From assembly GCA_018241225.1 (NCBI GenBank), contig JAFEEG010000027.1, positions 1-64,000 on the forward strand: a stretch of 64,000 bases of DNA, in the 5' to 3' direction. Below, in pieces: positions 1 through 8,665 of this stretch. Both the position numbers and the translations under genes were made by a program. Every line of letters starts with the position of its first letter. Position 1 is the stretch's first letter. Under the pieces are notes generated by a model. That model searched no databases and was not told where the DNA came from. It saw nothing but the letters and a program-made list of their open reading frames with translations. The DNA comes from Pseudomonadota bacterium (lineage in GTDB: Bacteria > Pseudomonadota > Gammaproteobacteria > Burkholderiales > Burkholderiaceae_C).

Positions 1-129
1 GCTCCTTTACGCCGGAAGGTGACACTGCTCGCGAGGCGCGCGAGCTTGACCCGCAGCAGCACTCGCAGCGTCGCACTCCCGGACGACCTCCTGCGAGTAC
101 CTTCGCGACCTGCGCTGGGAGGTGATCGA

Positions 130-333
130 TCACAAGCCTACGCATGCGCGTCGCACCATCCAGTGGATCTGCGCCTCGGTGAATCTCCACCGCTTGGCCC
201 GGATGCCCGCGACCAAACGTCGCTCCAGGTCCTCACGGCTCCACTCTGCATGGGCTTCCCGCTCTCGGCGAGCGTAGGGGATCAGCTGATTGACCAGGTC
301 TGCGCAGGCGTTACTGAACTTGTGGCTAAGCAA
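130..333 (-). CDS. Small hypothetical protein
   Basis: An open frame of 67 residues, basic and rich in Arg/Trp, with no signal peptide or membrane segment. I do not recognise a family. It sits downstream of, and in the same direction as, the binding-protein gene that ends at 343, only 9 bases away, so it could be the last gene of that transcript. The opposite strand is also open here, so coding status rests only on the plausible amino-acid composition. Confidence 0.3.
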   Translation of the reverse strand: MLSHKFSNACADLVNQLIPYARREREAHAEWSREDLERRLVAGIRAKRWRFTEAQIHWMVRRACVGL

Positions 334-342
334 TTGAACGGC

Positions 343-1344
343 TCACGATACGACGTGGTCGGCACGAGCGAGAACGCTCTGCGGGACGACTAGTCCAATG
401 GCTCTGGCGACCTTCAGGTTGATAACGAACTCGAACTTGGTGGGCCGTTCCAACGGCAGGTCACCAGGCTTCGCGCCATTGAGTATCTGAGCCACAATCT
501 CGGCGACGCGACGTAGCATTGCCGGATAGTCAGGGCCGTATGACAGGAGACATCCAAAGCCGCCGTTGTCTGCCATCGCTGGCATTCGGCTTACTGCCTC
601 GAAGGCAACCCAGTCCTCCTGCAGCTTCACGTTGATGGGGTTTGACGAAATCAGCACGCCATCGGCATGCGCACTCGTGATCAAATTGACACCCGCCCGG
701 AAATCCGTTCCTGCATTGATGTCCGCTGGGATCAAGGTGATGCCCAGCGAGTGCGCCGTCTCGCTGTAGCTCTCGAACGTCGAATCCCAAGTTGCCCTGC
801 TGATGCCTGACAAGAGCGCGCAATCTGTGCAACGGGCGATGGCCATCCTGGAGAGAGTTGGGACAGCGGCCTTGAACAGTTCAATCCGCTTTGGCACGAG
901 GTCGTCGTTGAAGTTCGACATCCCGGTGACTTGGCCGCCCGGATGCGCGTAGCTCGCAACCATTCCAGTGTGAAGCGGATCTGAGATTGCGAAGATCACA
1001 ACCGGGATGCTGCTGGTATCGACCACCGCACGTACCGCTGGCGCGCTGCCGGTGAAAATCAGGTCCACACCTTTTTCTCGCATCTCTGCGGCGAATTCGA
1101 CATATCGATCGTTGGTGCCCTCCGCGTAGCGCCGGTCGATGGTCAGGTTCCTGCCCTCTACGAAACCCAGCTCGTTCAATCGATTACGGAATGCCGCAGC
1201 CGCCCGTTCGTAGTCTGGGGTTGAGGTCTCCCTTGCTGCGAATCCAAGGTAGCCGATGTGATAAGTACGCCCCGGAGTCTGAGCCAGCGCTGTCGTCCCA
1301 AGGGCGCAGGCGAGGCCTGAGACGATTCGACGACGTGAAATCAT
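343..1344 (-). CDS. TrpX-like ABC transporter substrate-binding protein
   Basis: A 333-residue protein of the ABC_sub_bind family (PF04392, TrpX/YtrX-like), periplasmic ligand receptors for ABC importers. The N-terminus (MISRRRIVSGLACALGTTA) is a signal peptide with a twin-Arg start and cleavage near ALAQ. The typical opening 'HIGYLG' follows, then 'RLNELGFVEGRNLTI', the 'PVVIFAISDP' strand and a C-terminal 'FEFVINLKVARAIGL' that is characteristic of the family. GGAGGTGAAG precedes the ATG at a good distance. No permease or ATPase gene is next to it, so it is an orphan receptor in this window; such orphans are common in Burkholderiales. Ligand unknown. Confidence 0.85.
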   Translation of the reverse strand: MISRRRIVSGLACALGTTALAQTPGRTYHIGYLGFAARETSTPDYERAAAAFRNRLNELGFVEGRNLTIDRRYAEGTNDRYVEFAAEMREKGVDLIFTGSAPAVRAVVDTSSIPVVIFAISDPLHTGMVASYAHPGGQVTGMSNFNDDLVPKRIELFKAAVPTLSRMAIARCTDCALLSGISRATWDSTFESYSETAHSLGITLIPADINAGTDFRAGVNLITSAHADGVLISSNPINVKLQEDWVAFEAVSRMPAMADNGGFGCLLSYGPDYPAMLRRVAEIVAQILNGAKPGDLPLERPTKFEFVINLKVARAIGLVVPQSVLARADHVVS

Positions 1345-1554
1345 GGTGCTTCACCTCCGCGCATCTCGCGTCCGCTCCCAAATCGGGCGGTGCGCCAGTG
1401 AATCATGCCTAACCGTACTCGCTCGGGTCAAGGCGGGCGATGGGGCTGGCTGCCTATTGAGCTGCCCTTCCCGGAGCGAGTCGAAGGTCTGATGCGGGAT
1501 GCCTGTCCATCCGAAGGGCCGCTATCGCGGCGAGCCGGGCAGAGAGGCTGAACT

Positions 1555-1786
1555 GGGCACGCGCCATCCAGCCTGAGGGCGGACTCGTCGGGCGGGTCGC
1601 CTCGAAGCCTGGGCCGCCCTGCAGGAACACGAGATAGGGGCGATCAAGACCGTCCGGGGCAGCAAGCTCGCGCGTGAACACGCTGATCGTGCCGCGCGAC
1701 GGGTCGCCGTGGACCAAGGGAACCGAGTGCTCGCGCTCGGTCAAACTGCCCCGGGCACGCGGTAGGTCGTAGTCATGGCTTGCATT
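1555..1786 (-). pseudogene. N-terminal remnant of a proline-iminopeptidase-like alpha/beta hydrolase
   Basis: The minus strand encodes 'HDYDLPRARGSLTEREHSVP' followed by 'YLVFLQGGPGFEATRPTSPP' and 'SGWMARA', matching the first ~75 residues of prolyl aminopeptidase-type hydrolases, including the HGGPG-like oxyanion-hole motif (here QGGPG). The next expected block (the 'DQRGTGRS' motif) is missing; the frame runs into unrelated residues and a stop near 1454. There is no start codon immediately before the homology. This is a deletion-derived fragment, not a working enzyme. Confidence 0.65.
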
Positions 1787-1981
1787 AGACCCCGAACGGG
1801 CGCTCTCGCTGTTTTCTATCCAACCGCATATCAACGATCGCCGTTGGGCGAAGTATGGGTGCTCACCGCGCGCTGGTTCGCTCTGCTCGGCGCCGCCCAA
1901 ACTCCCTGCATGCTTGACGCCGCCCCGCGGCAAGCGTATAGCCTCAGCCGGGACCATTCCGGCTCCCGAATGGAGGCTCAA

Positions 1982-2476
1982 ATGCGTACTCGGTATGTCT
2001 GCCGGCTCGCGTTCGTGTGCGCTGCTTCCGCGCTGTTCGTGCTGCCTGCTTCGGTCAGCGCGGCGGACGCGGACGACGCGATGTTGGTCACTCCCGGCGC
2101 CATCAAATGGGGCGACGCGCCGCCCTCGATTCCCAAAGGCGCCAAGCTGGCGGTCCTGATGGGCGACCCGAGCAAGGAAGGCCCGTTCATCATGCGCCTG
2201 AAAACGCCGGCGAACTACAAGATCGCGCCGCATACACACACGCAGGCAGAGCAGATCACGGTGCTGTCAGGCACCTTGATCCTCGGCATGGGCGAGAAGA
2301 TCGACAAGGCGCAGGAGCACGCGCTGCCCCCCGGGAGCTTCCACATGCTCCCCGGCAAGACGCCGCACTACGCCATGTCGAAGGTGCCGACGGTTATCCA
2401 GGTGAACGGCAACGGACCCTTCGACATCAACTACCTGAATCCAGCGGACAACCCCGACAAGTCGGCCAAGCAATAG
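1982..2476 (+). CDS. Exported cupin-domain protein
   Basis: A 164-residue secreted protein. A Sec signal peptide (MRTRYVCRLAFVCAASALFV, cleavage near VSAAD) precedes a single small cupin barrel. The metal-binding motif is visible as 'IAPHTHTQAEQITVLSGTL' (His-x-His and Glu), and the second motif as 'LPPGSFHMLPGKTPHYA'. The ATG at 1982 is preceded by GGAGG five bases upstream, which decides the start over longer readings. Substrate unknown; similar periplasmic cupins are annotated as DUF4437-like or simple cupins. No operon partner is visible. Confidence 0.8.
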   Translation: MRTRYVCRLAFVCAASALFVLPASVSAADADDAMLVTPGAIKWGDAPPSIPKGAKLAVLMGDPSKEGPFIMRLKTPANYKIAPHTHTQAEQITVLSGTLILGMGEKIDKAQEHALPPGSFHMLPGKTPHYAMSKVPTVIQVNGNGPFDINYLNPADNPDKSAKQ

Positions 2477-2761
2477 CAGCGCCGTCGCCAGGCTGATCGC
2501 TTCGCGGCGGTCGGCCGGTGGCTTGATGGTTGCGATCGCGGTCACAGGCATTGCGGGGCTGTTTGGCGAGTGGGGATGACCGCAGTCCGACGAGGTGCAG
2601 TCATTCCCGCCTGCGGCTAACGCTGCAGGGCGGGCAAGGCGGTCCGGCTGTTCAGTGTCCGTTGCAGACTGAGAGGGTACCGCGCTCGACATCCGCTGTT
2701 TCAGCGTGAACACCCGCGAAGTTGAATCGTCTCACGAGCGCCTGGCGATACGGTGGGAATT

Positions 2762-3052
2762 TCACGCCCCCCGCAGGCGCGACTTCATGGTGTTAGCGCC
2801 GCCCCGGGTTGAACCGCGCTGCTTCGCCGGGGCTTCACTTTCTTGGCGCATACGCTCCAGCACCCACTGGGTCCGGTGCGCGCACACCAGGTCTTCGGGA
2901 ACATTCCTGACGGTCTGGATGGCAACGAGAAGTTGCTCTTTGCTCTGTTGCAGACGCGCTTGCAAGGCCTCAATCTCCAACCTCAGTCCCCGCGCCCACA
3001 CGGGAAGCCCGGCCTGGCGCAGTTCCTCGATGTCGGTGACGCAGCCGTCCAC
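2762..3052 (-). CDS. Small coiled-coil hypothetical protein
   Basis: A 96-residue cytoplasmic protein. The segment from about residue 22 to 52 ('LRLEIEALQARLQQSKEQLL') has heptad-like Leu/Ile spacing and should form a coiled coil; the C-terminal tail is basic. I know no family. The complementary reading frame gives a low-quality, Arg/Ser-rich translation, so this strand is the better choice. It runs toward the cupin gene and away from the fragment starting near 3078. Confidence 0.45.
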   Translation of the reverse strand: MDGCVTDIEELRQAGLPVWARGLRLEIEALQARLQQSKEQLLVAIQTVRNVPEDLVCAHRTQWVLERMRQESEAPAKQRGSTRGGANTMKSRLRGA

Positions 3053-3077
3053 TACCGCGCCCGCGGCGCCGCGCAGT

Positions 3078-3368
3078 CGGGCCTATGCGGAACTCGTCGA
3101 CCACTCCGCCGTGCTGTCGGTGCATTTCGTGGAAGGCGATCCGGAGCTGTCCAAGCCCGTCACGGTCACCGGACCGCATCCAGGCAGCGGTGACAGATAT
3201 GTCCTCGTGGAATGCAGCGGCGCCGAAGCGGCGAAGCGCGTTGCGGCCCAGTTCGAGAAGCCGATCGGCGCATATGGAGAGCTCGTGGAGGTCATGGTCT
3301 ACCGCTTCCGCATGGACCTGTGCGCCCGCAGCCTCCAGGACTCGGCAATCGTGAGCGTTCAACCTTGA
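3078..3368 (+). pseudogene. C-terminal fragment of an unrecognised protein
   Basis: From 3078 the frame reads as a well-behaved protein ('AYAELVDHSAVLSVHFVEGD', later 'GDRYVLVECSGAEAAKRVAA') to a stop at 3368. Upstream in the same frame the translation is Ser/Arg-rich and is antisense to the coiled-coil gene, so the natural start is missing. No family recognised. Probably the 3' part of a gene cut by rearrangement; a GTG start could still make it a short protein. Confidence 0.35.
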
Positions 3369-3590
3369 GCTTCTGCAAGCTGCGGCTTGCAGACAGTGCT
3401 TCATACATCAACGCGCCCACACAGAAGGGGTTTCTGCACCCTCCCGGCTCGTCAAACAATCCTGCGGGCACCAAAGCGGGGATTGATCCCGTTACTTCCG
3501 AAGCAGGCCTAGCCTGCATTCGATGTTCGTGCTTCTTGCGGCAAGGCGGCCCCGCACCGACTCGGTACTGGCGACTGCACAAGACTGATT

Positions 3591-3822
3591 GAGCAGATTG
3601 AATCGGCACAGACGGGTTGGGACGCCCAGCCCGAAAGCAAGGCGTCCCTTGATTTTGGTGACGCGTGGCTTGCTTCAGGGGCGTCCGCCCTCCTAGTGGT
3701 TCCCTCTGTTGTCGTGCCGGAGGAGTTCAATGTGCTCATCAATCCATCGCATCCCGATGCCAAGCTGATCAGCGCAGCGAAGCAGCGCAAATTCCTCTAC
3801 GACCAGAGACTGCTTGGCTAGG
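3591..3822 (+). pseudogene. RES-domain toxin remnant (C-terminal part)
   Basis: With no start codon, the frame reads 'GWDAQPESKASLDFGDAWLA' then 'SALLVVPSVVVPEEFNVLIN' and 'PSHPDAK', the C-terminal half of RES-family toxins (NAD+ phosphorylases such as MbcT/ParT). The family end 'RKFLYDQRLLG' is present in another frame at 3784-3819, so a frameshift lies near 3778-3784. The N-terminal half, with the catalytic Arg/Glu, and the usual Xre-like antitoxin gene are absent. Inactive relic of a toxin-antitoxin locus. Confidence 0.6.
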
Positions 3823-3857
3823 CTCCGAGAAGACGGCCCGGCCCCCCCCTTTTCTGG

Positions 3858-4538
3858 CTACTTGCTTGCGTTCGAAAACGGAGTGGGCATCGGGCCTGCA
3901 ACCGAAGCAGGCGTAGCACTCGGGCGCACTGTCTCTGCCCGCGCCGGAGGAACGAATGGGCTGGGCATTGCAATCATGCTCGCGCCCAATAGGGCTGAAG
4001 CAATTGGCGCCGCAGCGGACGCGGCCACCTGGGGCACCTGCGCAGCCGACTCCTGCGCTGCCGGCTTGACGGGCGCGACCGGCACCGCGACGACCTTCTT
4101 CTCCTCCGGCTGCTGCGGGCCCGTCAGCAACATTGCGGCTGCGGCCGCGGCGGTGCGGTCATCGCTCATGGTCCAAGACCTGGTGTTGGGAACGTAGGTC
4201 AGGCTGATCCGCTCGCCCGAGTCCCAGGTGCAGTTGAACACCACCGGGGGAGGGGGCGCGTCCGCCGGCGCGAAGGCATCGCGTTCGGGTACGCGCCAGT
4301 CATCACAGCCTCTTAGGGTCCGGCGTCGGGCGAACTCGTTGATCGACGCGAGCTGTTCGTTGGTCAACTGCACGGGCTTGCCGTCCTTCACCAGGCGGCT
4401 GAGCACCTGGGCGGCGTGCCGCGCGTAGGCACCCTGGGACTCCTCGAGTGTGGGCGGGGAGGGCGCCTCCGCGCCCCACGCTGGCGCCGCACCCATGAGG
4501 ACAGGGAGCGCGAGGGAAACGATCCAGATCCGCGACAT
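3858..4538 (-). CDS. Exported Ala/Pro-rich hypothetical protein
   Basis: A 226-residue protein starting at the ATG preceded by GAGGAGGTCGG, which is clearly better than starts 138 bases upstream. Residues 1-22 (MSRIWIVSLALPVLMGAAPA) are a signal peptide. The middle carries two Cys ('RTLRGCDDWRVPERDAF', 'VVFNCTWDSGE') that may form a disulphide. The last third is a low-complexity Ala/Pro/Val stretch typical of periplasmic or surface-anchored tails. No recognised domain. Confidence 0.6.
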   Translation of the reverse strand: MSRIWIVSLALPVLMGAAPAWGAEAPSPPTLEESQGAYARHAAQVLSRLVKDGKPVQLTNEQLASINEFARRRTLRGCDDWRVPERDAFAPADAPPPPVVFNCTWDSGERISLTYVPNTRSWTMSDDRTAAAAAAMLLTGPQQPEEKKVVAVPVAPVKPAAQESAAQVPQVAASAAAPIASALLGASMIAMPSPFVPPARAETVRPSATPASVAGPMPTPFSNASK

Positions 4539-4780
4539 CCGACCTCCTCTTCCGTTCGCACGGCGCCTTTGTGGTGCCAGCGGGGCCGCGCGTCGACTAG
4601 GCCTGTCCTGCCCGGGAGCGACGACGCGCAGCGCTTGGAGGTATGTGGGCGCCGGCCTTCCTTCATTCTTCATCAAACAATCTTGCGCGCTTTTGCTTCG
4701 CTGATCTACTGTGGTACGACGTATTAAGTTAGCACGCCTGACCGCATCCGGTCAACGACACGATGTTTGCTCAGAACAGC

Positions 4781-4827
4781 GTCGTAGTCGCAGAAATAGA
4801 GTCGTAGAGCTGAGATTTAAGTCGTAG
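4781..4827 (+). repeat. Three GTCGTAG heptamers at exact 20-bp spacing
   Basis: GTCGTAG occurs at 4781-4787, 4801-4807 and 4821-4827, so successive copies are exactly 20 bp apart (about two helical turns, same DNA face). A related inverted TACGAC lies at 4715-4720. The array is in the non-coding stretch 4539-4859. Phased direct repeats of this kind can be regulator-binding sites or iterons; no replication gene is near. Confidence 0.4.
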
Positions 4828-4859
4828 ACCAGCCGCTTCGGCGTAACACCGCACCACGT

Positions 4860-4953
4860 CCTGAGTGCCGGCATCAAGGTCGCCTGGACCAATGCGGAAC
4901 TGCAGCGTATGCAGGAGCTGGCCATCCAAGCCGGCCTGGTGCTTGGCGACTGA
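4860..4953 (+). pseudogene. Short C-terminal gene remnant
   Basis: The frame GTCCTGAGTG... encodes 'VLSAGIKVAWTNAELQRMQE' followed by 'LAIQAGLVLGD' and a TGA stop. It reads like the end of a real helical protein but is too short to classify. No start codon or ribosome site precedes it. It lies just after the GTCGTAG repeats. Listed as a probable relic. Confidence 0.25.
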
Positions 4954-5003
4954 AGCCTTGGACACTCCAAGACATCCCCGTTGGGATCAGTCGGCCTCGC
5001 GAG

Positions 5004-6899
5004 CTAAAGCGCCTTCAGCAGCCAGGGGCGCAGGGATGTTTTCAGGGGCGTAGGAGAGTCGAGGTACGGGAGCACCCGCAGTGCCTCGGCGAGCATCTCG
5101 TGCTCGACCGACTTGTCGCCCTGAAAGCGCTTGTAGATCTCGCGATTCAGCGCGGTTCCGCCGCATTCCTGGATGAACTCGACAAGTTCGGATTCGATGG
5201 GATTCCAATCCCAGTAGTTGTTGTCCGGCTCGCCTTTGAACTTGAGCGAGTTGGTACCGGACCTTGTGATGGCGCCTGCCCCATGTAGGACCTCGAGAAG
5301 AACCTGCAGATCGACTGAATGTTGGCCTTCCACCAGTTTGCGCGCTGCCTGCACCTGGAGGTTGTTCTGCAAGGCGCGCTCGCACCCTTCGAGCAGGTCC
5401 TCGATGGCAACGGCCTTGGGATAGGTCGCGTGGAGGATTCGCTGCGCCAGCGCAGGAAGAGGGGACACCTGTTCCACCACCCCCCAGCCTGAATGCACGA
5501 ACCATCGAACGGGAGTCCATTCGCTGAGGATCTCGAGGCAGACCTGCTTTGCGACGCGCGTTGGCATGTCGTGCGACAGGCCCGAAAGGACCTGGTCGAT
5601 CGAAAAGGCGCCATACGCAAGTGTGAGGTCGCGAGCGCGGTAGCAGATTCTGAGCGTGGTCCGGGCGTCTAGTGTCGAGCGAGACCAGTAGAAGAGAAGC
5701 TCTTCCTCGTGTTCATCGGTGGTGAGCACCGTACATGACATCGTGCCGTCCCGAATGGAGAGGACCTCGTTCATGAACTTGCACACGCCGATGACATTCG
5801 CGTTGCCCAGCAGCGGCCCTAGCTGCGCCCGCAGCCGTCGCGCTCCGATGAGCTCGATCGCAGCGAGCTCGGTTCTCAGGACGCCCAGTGCCGGGGAATA
5901 GAGCGAATGGCTCGCAAAGATGTCGGTCAGGGGTAGGAGCTTGCGGCGCAACGCGAGTGCACGCGGTGAGCCGCTGCCCCAGAAAGAAGGGTCGAACGGG
6001 GTGGGACCGTCGACTCCGAAGGCCCAGTAGAGGTTCTCCACGGTCCACGGCTCGGCTTCATTGTCGACCTTTGCCCGCGCACGCATGGCCGCGAGAACGC
6101 TTCGGATCTCTTCCGTGACGGTTGCTCGCTCCAGCTGCTTGAGCGTGGCATCCAGGAGCGCGCCCAGTTCGCGCGCTGCCAGCCGCCTGCTGCCGGCCAG
6201 GCGCTCAATGAGATCAGTCGCCGCGAGGACATGTTCTTGATCCAGGCGCACCACCTTGTGGGCCTCGAAGAGCATCCAGCCCAGGCGAACGTCGTTGCCC
6301 AGGATGACTTGCCCTGACGCCGCGCGCAGACGAAGGACGGGGTTCTCCCGCTTGCGCCAGCTCTCCTCGTCCGGCGGTGGAGTGAGTTCGAGCGGCTCGG
6401 CGGGCTTGGCCGCTGGGCGGGGCTTGGGCCCGCCGACGGCGGCAGGCGCGGCGCCGTGGAATCCTATGTCCTCGTACTCGGCAGGTGTGAACGGCGTAGA
6501 CGGGATCTGTGCAGGTGCGCCCAGGTCCGGCTCAACCGCCTTGATGAATCGGCTGAGACTGTCGCCGATCCAGTTGGCCGTCTCGATCACCGTGAACCGC
6601 ATGTCCCCGAGGGAGACAGCAATCCCAGCGGTCCCGCGCTCTTCCAGGACCTTCTGTGAGACCTCCCTGCACACCCGAAGTCGGCCGACCCGGCGGGGGT
6701 AGCGGCGGGTCTTTAGCATCTTCCCCAAGAGCGTGGTCAGGACCTTCTCGCAATGGTCGAGCTCATCGGGCGTCAGGGTGCTGACGAAGTCTGGATCGGC
6801 AAATCGATCCAAGGTGGCCGGCTCAAGTGTCGAGCGGAACCTCATGCGCCATGGAAGTGCATGGGCAAGTCCGGGGGAAAGCGGCAGCAGGGACGGCAT
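5004..6899 (-). CDS. Large cytoplasmic protein of unknown family
   Basis: A 631-residue protein with well-balanced composition and no signal peptide or membrane segment. Residues ~35-125 are helical and basic; a Pro/Ala-rich linker (about 135-175) separates them from a large helical and mixed central region; the last ~60 residues ('NREIYKRFQGDKSVEHEMLA') look like a winged-helix-type end. Repeated short helical blocks around 'RILHATYPKAVAIEDLLEGC' could be a helix-turn-helix. I recognise no family and no catalytic motif. It overlaps the 3' end of the upstream membrane-protein gene by 58 bases, so the two are probably co-transcribed. Confidence 0.65.
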   Translation of the reverse strand: MPSLLPLSPGLAHALPWRMRFRSTLEPATLDRFADPDFVSTLTPDELDHCEKVLTTLLGKMLKTRRYPRRVGRLRVCREVSQKVLEERGTAGIAVSLGDMRFTVIETANWIGDSLSRFIKAVEPDLGAPAQIPSTPFTPAEYEDIGFHGAAPAAVGGPKPRPAAKPAEPLELTPPPDEESWRKRENPVLRLRAASGQVILGNDVRLGWMLFEAHKVVRLDQEHVLAATDLIERLAGSRRLAARELGALLDATLKQLERATVTEEIRSVLAAMRARAKVDNEAEPWTVENLYWAFGVDGPTPFDPSFWGSGSPRALALRRKLLPLTDIFASHSLYSPALGVLRTELAAIELIGARRLRAQLGPLLGNANVIGVCKFMNEVLSIRDGTMSCTVLTTDEHEEELLFYWSRSTLDARTTLRICYRARDLTLAYGAFSIDQVLSGLSHDMPTRVAKQVCLEILSEWTPVRWFVHSGWGVVEQVSPLPALAQRILHATYPKAVAIEDLLEGCERALQNNLQVQAARKLVEGQHSVDLQVLLEVLHGAGAITRSGTNSLKFKGEPDNNYWDWNPIESELVEFIQECGGTALNREIYKRFQGDKSVEHEMLAEALRVLPYLDSPTPLKTSLRPWLLKAL

Positions 6900-7522
6900 G
6901 GCCCGGAAGAATACTGTGAATCACTTAGGAATTTCGAAGGGAGCGAAAACCCGGGCGCGCCGTCGGAGCCCCGCGTTCTCGACGCGCACGCCAGGTGGGC
7001 CAAGCCGCCCCCACTGCGGCATCCCCGTAGACAAGGTCGCGGATCAAAATTCTGATGGTTGGGTCCCCCGGGGTACTTCTGATACGCGAGCGTCAGGTTG
7101 ACGTGGGACTTGCGCCCTACAAGGTCCTCATCCAGCGCGACTTCAGTTTCAAAGAGGCTGCGCACCGCCTCATTTTTCAACCGGTTCCGATGTTCTAAAT
7201 GCCAGTCTCCCCAATCGGCCACCGGCATCCGTTCAAGGGATCTCTGGGCTCGCACAAACACCTCAAGGTCGGAAGTGATCTCCAGCGACACTGCAAGTCT
7301 TTTCGACGTCATCCTTGAGTTGCAGCTTTGCTCTGACGTCGAACTCAATCGTGCGAGCGTCCGCAACAGCTTTCTCTCATCGGCGCGCTTCGATGCCTTC
7401 TGGTTGCGCAGCTGCCACCACGTAACCACGAAGCCGGAGGCGAGCGCCGCGATAGATGCCCATGCCTGAACCCAGGTCGCGCAGTCTCCCTCGATTGCGA
7501 AGGAGAAGCAGGTCTGCGGCAT
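6842..7522 (-). CDS. Single-pass membrane protein, unknown function
   Basis: Starting at the internal ATG (MPQTCFSFAIEGDCATWVQA), the 226-residue product has one N-terminal membrane helix at about residues 17-38 ('SIAALASGFVVTWWQLRN') followed by a cytoplasmic helical domain to about residue 145. The last ~60 residues, which overlap the next gene, are Cys/Pro-rich and look unnatural, so a frameshift may have extended the reading frame near 7040-7080. Topology resembles small orphan proteins of the form 'short N-tail, one helix, cytosolic domain'. Family unknown. Confidence 0.5.
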   Translation of the reverse strand: MPQTCFSFAIEGDCATWVQAWASIAALASGFVVTWWQLRNQKASKRADERKLLRTLARLSSTSEQSCNSRMTSKRLAVSLEITSDLEVFVRAQRSLERMPVADWGDWHLEHRNRLKNEAVRSLFETEVALDEDLVGRKSHVNLTLAYQKYPGGPNHQNFDPRPCLRGCRSGGGLAHLACASRTRGSDGAPGFSLPSKFLSDSQYSSGPCRPCCRFPPDLPMHFHGA

Positions 7523-7625
7523 CGTCGCCTCCGTCCGAAGCTCCAGGAAGTCGCGTTTCCACCTGTTGGCGCCTGGTATCTCCTCCCCACTTCTAGCGAG
7601 CGGTACCAAACCCGCGGAGGTGAAA

Positions 7626-8234
7626 CTAGGCGATCAGCCCGTGCGTTCGAGCGAAATGCAGCGCCTCGGTGCGATTGCGGACGTCCAGCTTGCGGTAGAG
7701 CTTCCATAAGTGGACCTTCACGGTGGTCTCGGCCAAAGCCAGCGCCAGCGCCATCTCGTTGTTTGTGCGGCCGCGATCGACCATCACCAGCAGCTGCTTC
7801 TGGCGCTTGGAGAGGCGAACAGGACGCTCCAGCACCTCATCGCCGATCTCGTCCGGATCCGCCACCGCTGCCAGCAGGCCCTTCAAGGCTTCGCTGTAGC
7901 TTGAACGAGGCGATGACTTCTCCACGTAGAGGTCGGCGCCAGATGCGATGCAGACCTGCTCCATTTCGCTGGATGACCGGGTCGAGAACACGGCGATCTT
8001 GGCCTGCGGGAACATGTGCCGGACCTTGGCGACACCGTCGTGGGAGTCGTTATCGGGCAGGTTGATGTCCATTGAAACGAGCGCGGGCGGCCCGTGGAGC
8101 TTTCGAGCTCGCGCAATTGCCTGGAGGCTGTCCAGTTCGACGATCGTCGCGCTTGGAAGGACGCTTCGCAAGGTCATGACGACTGCATCCCGAAGCATGG
8201 GATGGTCGTCGATGGCGTAGAAGGTCTGGGACAC
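7626..8234 (-). CDS. LuxR/NarL-type response regulator, orphan
   Basis: A two-domain transcription factor. The receiver has the acidic pair 'AIDDHPMLRDA', the phospho-acceptor Asp in 'SMDINLPD' and the conserved Lys near 'VEKSS'. A C-terminal LuxR-type HTH follows ('LSKRQKQLLVMVDRGRTNNE', 'TTVKVHLWKLYRKLDVRNRT'). The GTG at 8234 gives the usual short lead before the receiver; TTG 8279 and ATG 8264 would add residues of odd composition. No sensor kinase is adjacent, so it is an orphan here. Two dyads overlap or precede its start. Confidence 0.8.
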   Translation of the reverse strand: MSQTFYAIDDHPMLRDAVVMTLRSVLPSATIVELDSLQAIARARKLHGPPALVSMDINLPDNDSHDGVAKVRHMFPQAKIAVFSTRSSSEMEQVCIASGADLYVEKSSPRSSYSEALKGLLAAVADPDEIGDEVLERPVRLSKRQKQLLVMVDRGRTNNEMALALALAETTVKVHLWKLYRKLDVRNRTEALHFARTHGLIA

Positions 8235-8302
8235 ACTGAAGTGTCCGCCACTACCCGGTCGCATACATAGGTGGAACAACGCCCGAAAGCGTGCTTTGTT
8301 CC
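8229..8302 (-). promoter_or_regulatory. Two dyads at the start of the orphan response-regulator gene
   Basis: GGACAC-N6-GTGTCC spans 8229-8246 and includes the proposed GTG start. Further upstream on the minus strand, GGAACAA (8273-8279) pairs with TTGTTCC (8296-8302) across a 16-base spacer. Either could be an autoregulatory binding site for the LuxR-type protein, or the first could fold over the start codon in mRNA. No experimental basis; pattern only. Confidence 0.3.
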
Positions 8303-8314
8303 ATCGAGCCAGGA

Positions 8315-8620
8315 CTACGCGTGGCGCTCGCCCACTCCATCCCCTGGGGCATCGTCGGGTGGGTCAAGAAGCTGCCGAACGCCGGCGACTACGGCGGTGA
8401 CGGCCGCGGAGGTGGTGGAAATGTGCTCAAAGACGCGAGCGGGATCCAGCTCACCTACATAGTTGGATCGGGCCACGAACCCTAAAACAGACTTGAGACT
8501 TCTCGCACTCGCGGCATTGATGAGCGCACCCCGATCTTCCGTTGTCATGCTCGCCAGACGGATGAGCTCCTGGTGCCAGGTTTCACGTTTCGGCAGTCGC
8601 CCGTCGGGTTGCTCGATCAC
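8315..8620 (-). CDS. Small hypothetical protein
   Basis: A 101-residue frame between the response regulator and hipA, same strand. Composition is reasonable ('LIRLASMTTEDRGALINAAS', 'VAGVRQLLDPPDD'). No motif, signal peptide or family recognised. The internal ATG at about residue 25 could be the true start. It might be a late gene of the hipBA transcript, 45 bases downstream of hipA. Confidence 0.35.
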   Translation of the reverse strand: MIEQPDGRLPKRETWHQELIRLASMTTEDRGALINAASARSLKSVLGFVARSNYVGELDPARVFEHISTTSAAVTAVVAGVRQLLDPPDDAPGDGVGERHA

Positions 8621-8665
8621 CGTTTGAGCCGTTCAACGCGCTCTCTCAGGGGCGTATGGTGAGTT

